This document shows positions 36,382-44,616 of a DNA stretch of 64,000 nt, piece by piece; position 1 is the stretch's first letter; every line of letters starts with the position of its first letter. Under the pieces are notes generated by a model. That model was not told the origin of the DNA, made no database searches, and saw nothing but the letters and a program-made list of their open reading frames with translations. The stretch is from NCBI RefSeq assembly GCF_900155475.1, contig NZ_FXAM01000001.1, positions 3,296,881 through 3,360,880 on the forward strand, given 5' to 3'. A program made the translations under genes and the position numbers. Source of the stretch: Methylomagnum ishizawai (GTDB lineage Bacteria > Pseudomonadota > Gammaproteobacteria > Methylococcales > Methylococcaceae).

Positions 36382-36716
36382 GGCCGCGCCCCCGCCGCCC
36401 GCGGATAGCGTTCCGGCTCCGGCTCCAGGTCGTAACGCCGCCAGCGCTCGTTCGCGTGGCCGATTTCCACGGTCAGCGCGTTCAAGGCCGCGTTGGTCTC
36501 GCGCTGGACCGCCAGCATCTGCTCGGTGCGGCGGTCCTCGGCCTTGCGCATTTCCTGCCGTTCCAACAAGTGGCGGTTCTCCATCGCGGACAGCGCGGCG
36601 CGGTGGTCGGCCAATATCTTCCAGAGGAAGAGGAACAGCGCGAGGCAAACCAGCCCCAACGGCCCGAATTGCGCCCATAAGGTGGGGTTTACGGCTTGTA
36701 TGATCTCGGGTGACAT
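36378..36716 (-). CDS. Single-TM coiled-coil protein (holin or spanin candidate)
   Basis: 112 residues with a membrane segment near 15-36 (FGPLGLVCLALFLFLWKILA) and a long charged coiled coil after it (HLLERQEMRKAEDRRTEQMLAVQRE). In P2-like phages lysis genes follow gpL and gpX, which is where this gene lies. It overlaps the next gene by ATGA. Confidence 0.6.
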   Translation of the reverse strand: MSPEIIQAVNPTLWAQFGPLGLVCLALFLFLWKILADHRAALSAMENRHLLERQEMRKAEDRRTEQMLAVQRETNAALNALTVEIGHANERWRRYDLEPEPERYPRAAGARP

Positions 36717-36735
36717 GGTCGCGGCGAGGGTGGGT

Positions 36736-37266
36736 TCAAAGAATCGGCCCGGCGCGGCGGAACGGTCCCGCGCCCAGGGCCGCGACATGCACGCCGAAGT
36801 CCGCCTGGTGGGCGCTGCCCGGCACCATCAAGTCCAGCAGGTTCGCCAGCGCGGTCTGGTGGCGGTCGAGGAAATGGCGCTCGGTATCCTCCGAGGCGTT
36901 GGTTTCGGTCTCCGGGATCGGGCGGCGGGCCAAGACCTGCAAGGGCTTGATGGTCCGGGCCTTGGCGAGGTTGTAGACCGCGCTGAGGTAGGCGTGCCGC
37001 GCTTGATGATGTCCCGCGATCATGCCCTCGGGATGGGCATCGGCATAATCGGCCAAGCTGGCGCAGCCCTGGGCCACGGCGGCGTCCCGCGCCGGGGCGG
37101 CGGCCTTGTTGGTCTCGATCATGGCTTGGATGAGCGTGTCCACCGGCAGCCCGTCGCGCCCATCGCTGGGGACGCGATAGCTCTCGACCAGGGTCCGTAC
37201 GGCGACATCCGGCCAAAAGCCGTTGTTCTCCAGCACGGTATCCAGGATCGGGGTCGGGTTGCTCAT
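36736..37266 (-). CDS. P2 gpL-like head completion protein
   Basis: 176 residues. FWPDVAVRTLVESYRVPSDGRDGLPVDTLIQAMIETN resembles the gpL start, and it follows the gpM-like gene as in P2. It would cap the packaged head. The tRNA(fMet) gene lies just upstream, between gpM and this start. Confidence 0.8.
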   Translation of the reverse strand: MSNPTPILDTVLENNGFWPDVAVRTLVESYRVPSDGRDGLPVDTLIQAMIETNKAAAPARDAAVAQGCASLADYADAHPEGMIAGHHQARHAYLSAVYNLAKARTIKPLQVLARRPIPETETNASEDTERHFLDRHQTALANLLDLMVPGSAHQADFGVHVAALGAGPFRRAGPIL

Positions 37267-37374
37267 GGCTCGCTCGGAATAGGGGCCGGTGCGGAACCGC
37301 GCCCACCGGAAGCCAGGGGAAAACCGCTCCGGTGCCGCTCGTCCCGCCCCGGCACGGGGGGAACCTTCAAAAAT

Positions 37375-37451
37375 TGGTGGCGGAGGCGGGACTCGAACCC
37401 GCGGCCTTCGGGGCATGAACCCGACGATCTAACCGGCTGATCTACTCCGCG
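37375..37451 (-). tRNA. tRNA-Met(CAU), initiator type
   Basis: 77 nt including an encoded CCA end. Acceptor CGCGGAG/CTCCGCC leaves position 1:72 as an unpaired C-C. The D stem is GATC/GATC with A11:U24. The anticodon stem TCGGG/CCCGA has three consecutive G:C pairs next to a CAT anticodon, and the T arm GCGGG/CCCGC is perfect. These three traits (1:72 mismatch, A11:U24, GGG/CCC) are the hallmarks of bacterial initiator tRNA(fMet). It lies between the gpM and gpL head genes on the same strand and should be cotranscribed with them. Confidence 0.95.
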
Positions 37452-37470
37452 TTGGAATCGGTGCCCTGCC

Positions 37471-38307
37471 CTATGGCTGGGCGGTCTCTTGGGCCGGTGC
37501 GCCTTCGTTGTTCGCGGCGGCCAAGCACTGGTTCAGCAGGGTCTTGACGCCCGCGCCCTTGGGATTGGCCGCCTGAGCCTTGAGGCACCAATCCACCCCG
37601 GCGGGCCAGTCCTGCGCCTGGGCGGCGTGTTTCGCGGCCAGGGCATAGGCCTCGCCACGGAGGATCGGGTTCAATTCCCAGCGGCCCGGTTCGGTATCCA
37701 TGGCCTGGAGCAATTGGTCCAGGTAGGGCGCGGCGGGCTGGGCGGCCTTCAATTGGGCGATGGCCCAATCCAGGGTCAGGCGCACCACCTGATGGCGCAG
37801 GTTCTTCCCCTGGAACCGTTTGGGCATGATGTGGCAGTCCTGCGCCGCCAGGATCAAACCGAGGCTCAAGCCCCGCTCGATATCGCCGGTGTCGAGCAGC
37901 AGGATCATGGCCTCGACCGCCACCGAGTTCGGATAGGCCGCGCCATCGGCGATGTAGGCCTCGACGAACGGCATGATCTGGAGCAGCAGCTTGCGCTTGG
38001 CTTCGGTGCGGCCCTCGCTCAGGGCGGGGTGGACCTGCCATGCGGCCTGGGCCGCGTCGATGGCGTCCTGGTATTGCTGCAAGGTGCCGGGCGGGGGCGC
38101 GGCGGGGCGCGGGGGCGCGGCCTCGGGAATAGTCGGCTCATCCTGGGTAAGATCGGCCCCAGCCGGGTCCACTGCGCCGCGCTTCGCCCTGAGCAAATCC
38201 AGCGGATTGAGGGGTGGGCGAGCCGCGGTATCGGGTGGCGGGCTGGACTGGGCGGCGCTTTCACGCGCCGCTTGCCGTTTTGCCTTGATCTTGTCCAGGG
38301 TACTCAT
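37471..38307 (-). CDS. P2 gpM-like terminase small subunit
   Basis: 278 residues. The N-terminal 95 residues are basic then Pro-rich. The gpM-like core has QIMPFVEAYIADGAAYPNSVAVEAMILLLDTGDIERGLSLG and RLTLDWAIAQL. It follows the capsid region in the P2 order O-N-M-L, with one extra gene between N and M. It should recognise packaging sites with the gpP-like large subunit. Confidence 0.87.
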   Translation of the reverse strand: MSTLDKIKAKRQAARESAAQSSPPPDTAARPPLNPLDLLRAKRGAVDPAGADLTQDEPTIPEAAPPRPAAPPPGTLQQYQDAIDAAQAAWQVHPALSEGRTEAKRKLLLQIMPFVEAYIADGAAYPNSVAVEAMILLLDTGDIERGLSLGLILAAQDCHIMPKRFQGKNLRHQVVRLTLDWAIAQLKAAQPAAPYLDQLLQAMDTEPGRWELNPILRGEAYALAAKHAAQAQDWPAGVDWCLKAQAANPKGAGVKTLLNQCLAAANNEGAPAQETAQP

Positions 38308-38317
38308 GGGCCGGGCC

Positions 38318-38689
38318 TCAGCCTTCCAGGGCGACCAATTCCAGCACCAGGGCGGTCTGGGCCGCGCCGCTGCCATTGGTGAACTTGACCCGCGCATAAC
38401 GGGCGGACGGGATGCCCGCCACCACCATGCTGTCCCCGCTCGACGGTGAGGAGACCAAGCCGGTCATCGCCAAATTCGGGGCCGTGACCCAGGCGCTGTT
38501 GTCGTGGCTGACTTCGATGATGAGGGTTTCGGAGGTGCTGGCCGTACCCCGCTTGATGGCGACCAGCTTGGTGAAGCTGAACTTTTCGCCGAGGTCGACC
38601 ACATCGCTATAGGCGGCGGTGCTGACGGCGAGGGCACCGATGGCCTTACGGATAGAGGTGGTGAGGTTGCGGGCTTGGTGTCGGGTCAT
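38318..38689 (-). CDS. Small phage protein between capsid and terminase small subunit
   Basis: 123 residues preceded by a strong TAAGGAG Shine-Dalgarno. The sequence (KFSFTKLVAIKRGTASTSETLIIEVSHDNSAWVT, ARYARVKFTNGSG) is a beta-sandwich type seen in capsid decoration or head-associated proteins. Not found in P2 itself, so probably a decoration or stabilising protein (inference). Confidence 0.65.
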   Translation of the reverse strand: MTRHQARNLTTSIRKAIGALAVSTAAYSDVVDLGEKFSFTKLVAIKRGTASTSETLIIEVSHDNSAWVTAPNLAMTGLVSSPSSGDSMVVAGIPSARYARVKFTNGSGAAQTALVLELVALEG

Positions 38690-38746
38690 GGTGGCGGCTC
38701 CTTATCGGATGGATTGGGTTAAAACCTGGGCCTAGGCCGGATGGGC

Positions 38747-39805
38747 TTAGGGCGCGACATCTGCGATGGCTTCGTCGATGGTGATGCCATCCACCAAAGC
38801 GGTTTTCCGGTAGTCGCCGACCGCATAGCACTCGTTGCGCGAGTTGAAGTCTTCGTACTGGTTGCGCGGAGAGTAATCGCGGACATAGCGCCGTAGGCTG
38901 CTGGCCTGGAAATACAGATGCAGGTTGTCGAGCGATGTGACCAGCACCGTGCCATCCGGGAAAAACGGCGGGACATAGCAAGGCAAACCACCATAACTGC
39001 GATTCAACTCGCCGTTTTGCATGATCGTGAGCTTTTGTTCCGGCTTCCGGCCATTGATCCGGTAGTACATCTGCTCTTCGTGGTTCGCCAGATTTTCGGA
39101 AATCAACGCGACCAAATCCGGGGAACGGCGGTAGACAATATCCACCTTGGCCTTGGTGATACTGACCAGGAAATCCAAAGTCGGAACCCCCACGTCGCCC
39201 GTGGAACCCAATACCACATCGCCGCCGGAGCCATCGATATATTGGCTGCCGTTGTTGTAGCCCTTGATCTGATACAGCCAACCGGGCAATACATCCTCGC
39301 CGTTAGGGTTGGTGGCCCTATCGGTGGCGGTATCCGACCGTTGCCCATACCACCCCACGCGCAGCCGGTCATCGGCGATGCACTCGCGGACTTTCATCCC
39401 CCACAGTTCGAACATATTGGGGAACATGGCCCAGGAGTCGATTTCGTCGTAGGTGATCGCCACATCGTTCTCGACCGGCCCCATATCGAAGGTGTTCTTG
39501 GTCTTGCCGTGTGCGCCCTTCGGAGTGCGCTCGTCGCCATCGAGGGTATTGGTGCGGCTGGCGGTCAATCCCGCCTTGCCGATGAAGATCACATCGCCCT
39601 TCATCTGCGGCTTCGGTATAACCGTCAGCATGTCCAGGAAGGTTTGGCCTTCCTGCTCCTTCAACGGCTGCAATTCCTGTATCCGCGAGGGATCGATGCT
39701 GAATTCCTGGGTCGCGTCCGCCACGCCATGGTATTTCGCCAATTCGGCAACGAATTCATTGGCCCGCTGACGGCCCAGGGTGGAGAGGATGTGTTTTGAT
39801 GCCAT
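38747..39805 (-). CDS. P2 gpN-like major capsid protein
   Basis: 352 residues, matching the usual gpN length. Motifs include FSIDPSRIQELQPLKEQEGQTFLDMLTVIPKPQMKG, the MPN-type stretch YDEIDSWAMFPNMFELW and a C-terminal YVPPFFPDGTVLVTSLDNLHLYFQ. The protein forms the head shell. It lies downstream of the gpO-like scaffold gene. Confidence 0.92.
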   Translation of the reverse strand: MASKHILSTLGRQRANEFVAELAKYHGVADATQEFSIDPSRIQELQPLKEQEGQTFLDMLTVIPKPQMKGDVIFIGKAGLTASRTNTLDGDERTPKGAHGKTKNTFDMGPVENDVAITYDEIDSWAMFPNMFELWGMKVRECIADDRLRVGWYGQRSDTATDRATNPNGEDVLPGWLYQIKGYNNGSQYIDGSGGDVVLGSTGDVGVPTLDFLVSITKAKVDIVYRRSPDLVALISENLANHEEQMYYRINGRKPEQKLTIMQNGELNRSYGGLPCYVPPFFPDGTVLVTSLDNLHLYFQASSLRRYVRDYSPRNQYEDFNSRNECYAVGDYRKTALVDGITIDEAIADVAP

Positions 39806-39838
39806 GATGTTTTGCCGTGTCGATGGTAGGAGCGGGAA

Positions 39839-40744
39839 CTACGCGAACGCCTTGGCGGCGTTGTAGGTTTTTTGCTCGCCCGTGTTTTCCTTGGGTTTCG
39901 TGCCGCCCGCGCCGGGCGTCGAAACCGCCTTGTCGAACTCCTCGCGGAGCTTCTTCAGGTCGGTGTCCAGCGCGGCGAACTTCTCGCCGAGGCCGTCCAG
40001 GGCGGCGAGCTGGGTGCCGAACTCGCCGGTCTGCGTGGTGAACTTTTCGATCTGGACCCCGAAGGCGGCGATCTTGTCCTCGATGGCCTTCAGGTCCACA
40101 CCTTCGGCTATGACGCCGGGTTCGGCCACGGCCTTTTCCGCCGCCGCCTTCAAGGACGCCAGATCGGTGCTCATGGTGTTGACCTGGGTCGTCAACGCCG
40201 TGAATTGCTTGATGAATTCTTTCTCGTCCACTTCGGGTTCCTCGACGGTGGGTTTCTTGCCAAAAATCTTGCTGAATAGGTTTTGCCGTTCCGGTTTCGC
40301 GTCCAGCACGAATTCGATGGGATTACCGCGTAAGGCGGTTTCGGTGCTTTTGCTGAACCTGATTTCGGTGGTGCCGAAACTGGCGGGGGAATCGGTCGCG
40401 CCCAGGCCGGTGAGATACCAGCGCCCACCAAACCTATCGAGCTTATCCAACTCCATCGACGTACAGGTTTTCTGGTCTACCGAATTGGCATAAAGCCAGT
40501 AATCGTTCGGGGATAGGATCGCCTGGATATCCAGTCCGCCCTCGTCGTTCTTCACCAGCCGCACCGCCTCGACCCCGCCCATCTTGTACCAGCGGGCATG
40601 TTCCGGCCACACGAACGCCTTGTATTTGCTGGCGTCGTATAGCTCGACAGCATCCTTGACCATCTCCTCGGTGATTTCCCGGTTATCGACGGTCTTGCCG
40701 GTGCGGCCTATGGTTTTCCAATCGGTGCGAAGGTTGAAGGGCAT
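39839..40744 (-). CDS. P2 gpO-like capsid scaffolding protein/protease
   Basis: 301 residues. The N-terminal protease-like domain shows DWKTIGRTGKTVDNREITEEMV, YKAFVWPEHARW with a His in the expected place, and the C-terminal 120 residues form a long coiled-coil scaffold (VNTMSTDLASLKAAAEKAV, KKLREEFDKAV). First gene of the minus-strand late operon, divergent from the terminase. Confidence 0.88.
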   Translation of the reverse strand: MPFNLRTDWKTIGRTGKTVDNREITEEMVKDAVELYDASKYKAFVWPEHARWYKMGGVEAVRLVKNDEGGLDIQAILSPNDYWLYANSVDQKTCTSMELDKLDRFGGRWYLTGLGATDSPASFGTTEIRFSKSTETALRGNPIEFVLDAKPERQNLFSKIFGKKPTVEEPEVDEKEFIKQFTALTTQVNTMSTDLASLKAAAEKAVAEPGVIAEGVDLKAIEDKIAAFGVQIEKFTTQTGEFGTQLAALDGLGEKFAALDTDLKKLREEFDKAVSTPGAGGTKPKENTGEQKTYNAAKAFA

Positions 40745-40901
40745 GTGCTGGAATCCTCTGCGGTTGCCGCGGATTTTCCCCAGCAATCCCCTTGGATTCC
40801 AAGCCAACATATTGTGGTTTATTGTGATTTCTTGAGTTACAACAACCCTCCACCATTCCCGCCTTATTACTCTCGCCATAGCGCGGCCAAAATACCCGCG
40901 C
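40745..40901. promoter_or_regulatory. Divergent late promoter region between gpO-like and gpP-like genes
   Basis: 157 bp of noticeably AT-rich DNA in an otherwise GC-rich module. In P2 this interval holds two divergent Ogr-activated promoters. An imperfect dyad TTGT-N13-ACAA lies at 40822-40842; the P2 Ogr consensus has TGT-N12-ACA, so spacing is one base off. No clear -35 boxes are seen, as expected of activator-dependent promoters. Confidence 0.5.
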
Positions 40902-42761
40902 ATGGCTTTGAAACGCAAATATTCCGAGCAAGATAGATTCGACGCCAAGATGCTGTTCCGGCGGGGGTTCACCTTGCCGGAAATCCAGGCGGAAACCCGG
41001 ATACCCGAGCGGACCCTGTTCCGGTGGCGCGAGGAGGGGAAGTGGGACGGGGAAATCCCCGCCACCACGGTCGAGGAGCAAATCGCCCGGCGCGTCTGCT
41101 TCCTGCTGGACAAGCCGGACAAGGGCGACGGGGACCGGGCCGAACTCGGGATGCTCATCGGCCAGTTGGGCGACCTATCGGTCAAGCTGGCCCAGGCCCG
41201 CAAGCTGGACCGCCAGGGCACGCCGCAGGAGGGCGATGGCGATAAACACCAACGCAACAGCAAGGGGAAGAAGATGAAAAACGATATTTCGGCGATCACG
41301 CCGGAAATGCTGGACCGCGCCCGCGACTTGATCTTCCGGGGCGTGAAGCCGGGCGGCGATGATCGGGAACCCTCGATCTTCGAGATCGTGTCGGGGGGGC
41401 GGGAACCCAAGCAGGCACCGGGCGGAGTATGGGAATACCTCGCGACCTGGTACGCCAACAAGCATCAGCGCAACCGCTTCATCCTGAAGTCGCGGCAGAT
41501 CGGGGCGACCTATTACTTCGCATGGGAGGCGCTGGAAGACGCCATCCGCACCGGCGACAACCAGATTTTCCTATCGGCCAGCCGCGATCAGGCGGACGTG
41601 TTCCGGGCCTATATCGTGATGTTCGCCAAGCTGTGCCTGGGCTTGGAGTTGACCGGCAGCCCGATCCTCCTCAACAAGGGCGACAAGCCCTGGGCGGAAT
41701 TGCGGTTCGTCTCGACCAACGCCAGCACGGCGCAGAGCTACCACGGGCACCTGTACCTGGACGAGGTGTTCTGGATCAGGGATTTCAAGAAGATGTGGAA
41801 GGTGGCCTCGGGCATGGCCGCCCACAAGAAATGGCGGCGCACGCTGTTCTCGACGCCCTCGGCCATGAGCCACGAAGCCTACGCCAAGTGGAGCGGCGAG
41901 GACTTCAACCGGGGCCGGGCACCGCGTTATCAGCAGGTGTTCGACATTTCCTGGGAGGCGCTCAACAAGGGAGTGCTGGGGCCGGACAAGATTTGGCGGC
42001 ATATCGTCACGGTGGAGGATGCCGAGCGGCAGGGTTGCGACCTATTCGATATCGAGGAGCTGCGCACCGAGTACAGCCGGGACGATTTCGACAACCTGTT
42101 CATGTGCAAATTCATCGACGATGCCCAGAGCGCGTTCCCGCTGGATTTGCTGCTCAGGTGTACGGTCGATCCGGCCAGTTGGAAGCATTACCGGGCCGAT
42201 AAGCCGCGGCCCTTGGGCAACCATCCGCTGTCGCTGGGCTACGACCCGGCCTCGACCGGGGATTCGGCCAGCCTGGCCTATTGCGAGGTGCCGCTGCGGC
42301 CTATCGACAAATGGCGGGTGTTGAAGCGGGACCGTTGGGTGAAGCAGAGCCTGGACTTCCAGGCCAACCGGATCAAGGACGCGACCCTGAGGTTCAACGT
42401 GGTGTTCCTGGGGATCGACGCCACCGGGATGGGCTGGGGCGTGAGCGAGTTGGTCAAGGCGTTCTATCCGATGATGACGCCGTTCGCCTATTCGCCGCAG
42501 GTGAAGACGGAATTGGTGATGAAGGGCGTGATGACGATGGAGTCCGGGCGGTTGGAGTTCGACGCCGGGGACCGGGAGTTGTTGCAGGCGTTCCTGTCGA
42601 TCCGCAAGACGATGACCGGGGGCGGCGGGCAAAGCACCTATCAAGCGCCCCGGAAGGACGGCCAACATGCCGACGCGGCCTGGTCGGTATTGCACGCCTT
42701 GCAGTTCGAGAAGCTGGACGCCAGCGGGGCGAACGAGGCGACGGTTTCGAGGTTGAATTGA
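40902..42761 (+). CDS. P2 gpP-like terminase large subunit
   Basis: 619 residues. An N-terminal HTH-like region (RRGFTLPEIQAETRIPERTLFRWREEGKW) is followed by the ATPase with the adenine/Walker A-like segment ILKSRQIGATYYFAWEAL and Walker B-like YLDEVFWI. The nuclease half has SLGYDPASTGDSASLA and VFLGIDATGMGWG. It drives DNA packaging. It is divergent from gpO and upstream of gpQ as in P2, but two small genes now separate gpP and gpQ. Confidence 0.93.
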   Translation: MALKRKYSEQDRFDAKMLFRRGFTLPEIQAETRIPERTLFRWREEGKWDGEIPATTVEEQIARRVCFLLDKPDKGDGDRAELGMLIGQLGDLSVKLAQARKLDRQGTPQEGDGDKHQRNSKGKKMKNDISAITPEMLDRARDLIFRGVKPGGDDREPSIFEIVSGGREPKQAPGGVWEYLATWYANKHQRNRFILKSRQIGATYYFAWEALEDAIRTGDNQIFLSASRDQADVFRAYIVMFAKLCLGLELTGSPILLNKGDKPWAELRFVSTNASTAQSYHGHLYLDEVFWIRDFKKMWKVASGMAAHKKWRRTLFSTPSAMSHEAYAKWSGEDFNRGRAPRYQQVFDISWEALNKGVLGPDKIWRHIVTVEDAERQGCDLFDIEELRTEYSRDDFDNLFMCKFIDDAQSAFPLDLLLRCTVDPASWKHYRADKPRPLGNHPLSLGYDPASTGDSASLAYCEVPLRPIDKWRVLKRDRWVKQSLDFQANRIKDATLRFNVVFLGIDATGMGWGVSELVKAFYPMMTPFAYSPQVKTELVMKGVMTMESGRLEFDAGDRELLQAFLSIRKTMTGGGGQSTYQAPRKDGQHADAAWSVLHALQFEKLDASGANEATVSRLN

Positions 42762-42827
42762 TTTGTCAACCCATGGAATTAGGGGGATTTCGTGGGTTGA
42801 CTCAGGAAGAGGCGCGAGCTTGCGGTT

Positions 42828-42867
42828 CGTTAAGCATCGTTAAGCACCATTAAGCACCGTTAAGGCC
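42828..42867. repeat. Four tandem 10-bp iteron-like repeats
   Basis: CGTTAAGCAT, CGTTAAGCAC, CATTAAGCAC and CGTTAAGGCC are contiguous, so the TTAAG core recurs exactly once per helical turn. They lie between the terminase and portal genes. They could be a packaging or regulator binding site. Confidence 0.7.
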
Positions 42868-42895
42868 GATTCAAGATTAAGCTGGGAGGTTTTTT

Positions 42896-43099
42896 ATGCG
42901 CGATAAGCAAGGTGGGAAAACAGGCTGGGCGGGCCTATACCAGCCCAAGGATCGGCCCGGCGCGGCGGTTCCATCGGCGCGGGAACGGCCCGACGCCGTG
43001 GCGTTGGCCCGGATGGACATTTGCCAGAATTGTCGGCTGCCGAAGGGGATGCACGTCAATGGACAATGCGGGAAATTCCCGCAACGGGGGGCACGATGA
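42896..43099 (+). CDS. Small Cys-containing phage protein
   Basis: 67 residues with a good GGGAGG Shine-Dalgarno. The C-terminal half has CQNCRLPKGMHVNGQCGKFP, which could bind a metal. Start is directly after the iteron repeats, and the stop overlaps the next start by ATGA. Function unknown. Confidence 0.65.
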   Translation: MRDKQGGKTGWAGLYQPKDRPGAAVPSARERPDAVALARMDICQNCRLPKGMHVNGQCGKFPQRGAR

Positions 43100-43242
43100 A
43101 AATTCCGCCGATCAACCTGTGGACGGTGAACCAAGCGTGGCTGTTGGCGTTGGCGCTGGCCATCGCGCCGATGAAGGGGGCGGCGTTGCGGGTGGGTTTG
43201 AGGGGGAAACCGGAAGTGGAGTGGCCTCATGAACCTACTTGA
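43096..43242 (+). CDS. Small hydrophobic phage protein
   Basis: 48 residues with one hydrophobic segment (INLWTVNQAWLLALALAIA). Coupled to the upstream gene by ATGA and overlapping the portal start by 14 bp. Too short to assign; its conservation with the portal operon would be the best support. Confidence 0.5.
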   Translation: MKIPPINLWTVNQAWLLALALAIAPMKGAALRVGLRGKPEVEWPHEPT

Positions 43243-44326
43243 CTCCCTAACCGGCCTGTTCGATAGCAGCCGCAACGGCTGGAACAGCCTATCCGCCGCG
43301 CTGCAAAGCGACCGGCCCGCCCAGGGCGATGGCCACGTCTTTACCTTTGGCGACCCGGTGCCCGTCCTACGCGACCAGATGATGGACTATATCGGCGTGT
43401 TCCAGGATATTGCGGGGCCATATTATGCCCCGCCGGTGTCCTTGACCGGCCTCGCCAGGATCAGCAAGGCCAACCCGCACCATAATTCCATCCTCGAATT
43501 CAAATCGAATATGGTCTGGACCCATTTCCAGGACAATCCCTATATCAGCCGCCGGGATATGCGGGCGGCGGCCTGGGATTACGCCGTGCTGGAAAACGCC
43601 TACTTCCAGAAAATCTACAACCGGCTGGGCGGGCTGCTGGCCCTTAAGCGCCTCCCGGCGATCACCATGCGCCGGGGCGTGGACCCGGAGGTGTTCTTCC
43701 AGGTACCGAGCGTCTACCAATATGGCTATAGCTGGGGACGCCCCATCGAATTCAAACCCGGCGAGGTCGTCCACATCAAGGGCTGCGATATCCTCCAGGA
43801 CGTGTACGGCGTGCCCAAGTATCTCGGGGGCGTCCAATCGGTACTGCTGTCGGAGGACGCCACCCTGTTCCGCCGCAAGTTCTACCGCAACGGCGCGGCC
43901 ATGGGCTATGTGTTCGCCACCATCAACAGCTTCAGCAAGGACACCGCCAAGGATGTCGAGGCCCAGATCAAGGCCAGCATCGGCGACGGCAACTTTTCCA
44001 ACCTCTACCTCAACATCCCCAACACCAACGCCCGCGACCCGATCAAGGTCTTCCCCATCGGCGATATCAAGACCGCCGACGATTACGACAAGATATGGAA
44101 CATGAACATCCGGCAGGTGTTGGCGATGCACCGGATGTATCCCGGCATCGCCGGGGTGATCCCGGACAACTACACCGGCTTCGGCGACCTGATGAAGACC
44201 GCCGAGGTGTACTTCCGCCTGGAGGTGCCCGCGCTGTGGCTGGCCTTCGAGGCGTTGAACGAGCATCTGCCGATCCACAGCCCGGCGCTATGGCGGGAAC
44301 CAGATTGGTTGCAAGCGGCGGCGTAG
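43229..44326 (+). CDS. P2 gpQ-like portal protein
   Basis: 365 residues, near the gpQ norm of about 345. Typical stretches are YYAPPVSLTGLARISKANPHHNSILEFKSNM, HIKGCDILQDVYGVPKYLGGVQSVLLSEDATLFRRKFY and FPIGDIKTADDYDKIWNMNIRQVLAMHR. It forms the portal ring at the packaging vertex. Confidence 0.93.
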   Translation: MNLLDSLTGLFDSSRNGWNSLSAALQSDRPAQGDGHVFTFGDPVPVLRDQMMDYIGVFQDIAGPYYAPPVSLTGLARISKANPHHNSILEFKSNMVWTHFQDNPYISRRDMRAAAWDYAVLENAYFQKIYNRLGGLLALKRLPAITMRRGVDPEVFFQVPSVYQYGYSWGRPIEFKPGEVVHIKGCDILQDVYGVPKYLGGVQSVLLSEDATLFRRKFYRNGAAMGYVFATINSFSKDTAKDVEAQIKASIGDGNFSNLYLNIPNTNARDPIKVFPIGDIKTADDYDKIWNMNIRQVLAMHRMYPGIAGVIPDNYTGFGDLMKTAEVYFRLEVPALWLAFEALNEHLPIHSPALWREPDWLQAAA

Positions 44327-44370
44327 TCCACCATCGGATACAATCCCAGCATCAAAGAGGGAGGAGAACC

Positions 44371-44616
44371 ATGCGCGTCAAGTGCCATAATTGCGGCAAG
44401 CCCGCCGTCATCACCCACCGCGTCCCGCTGACCCACGGGGTCGACGACCTCTATTGCACCTGCAAGCACTGCGGGTCGCGCTTCGTCTCCACCCTCGCCT
44501 TCAAGCACCCCGTCGAACCGGCCACGCCCGCCGCCATCGCCGCCGCCCTGCTCTTGTCCCTCCCACCCGCCGACCGCGCCCGCGTCGTCCAGCAGGCGGA
44601 ACTCTTCACGGCCTGA
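44371..44616 (+). CDS. Ogr/Delta-like zinc-finger late transcription activator
   Basis: 81 residues with strong GGGAGGAG Shine-Dalgarno. The N-terminus has the Ogr-type finger CHNCGKPAVITHRVPLTHGVDDLYCTCKHCGSRF: two CxxC pairs followed by the conserved Phe. P2 Ogr binds late promoters and RNA polymerase alpha. It follows the portal gene, downstream of packaging genes, and is the obvious regulator for the divergent late promoters between gpO and gpP. The C-terminal 40 residues are Ala-rich. Confidence 0.85.
   Translation: MRVKCHNCGKPAVITHRVPLTHGVDDLYCTCKHCGSRFVSTLAFKHPVEPATPAAIAAALLLSLPPADRARVVQQAELFTA

Noticed and set aside
40822-40842. Confident Ogr binding site
   Set aside because: Spacing is N13 instead of N12 and the dyad is imperfect, so it is only mentioned as a candidate within the promoter region.
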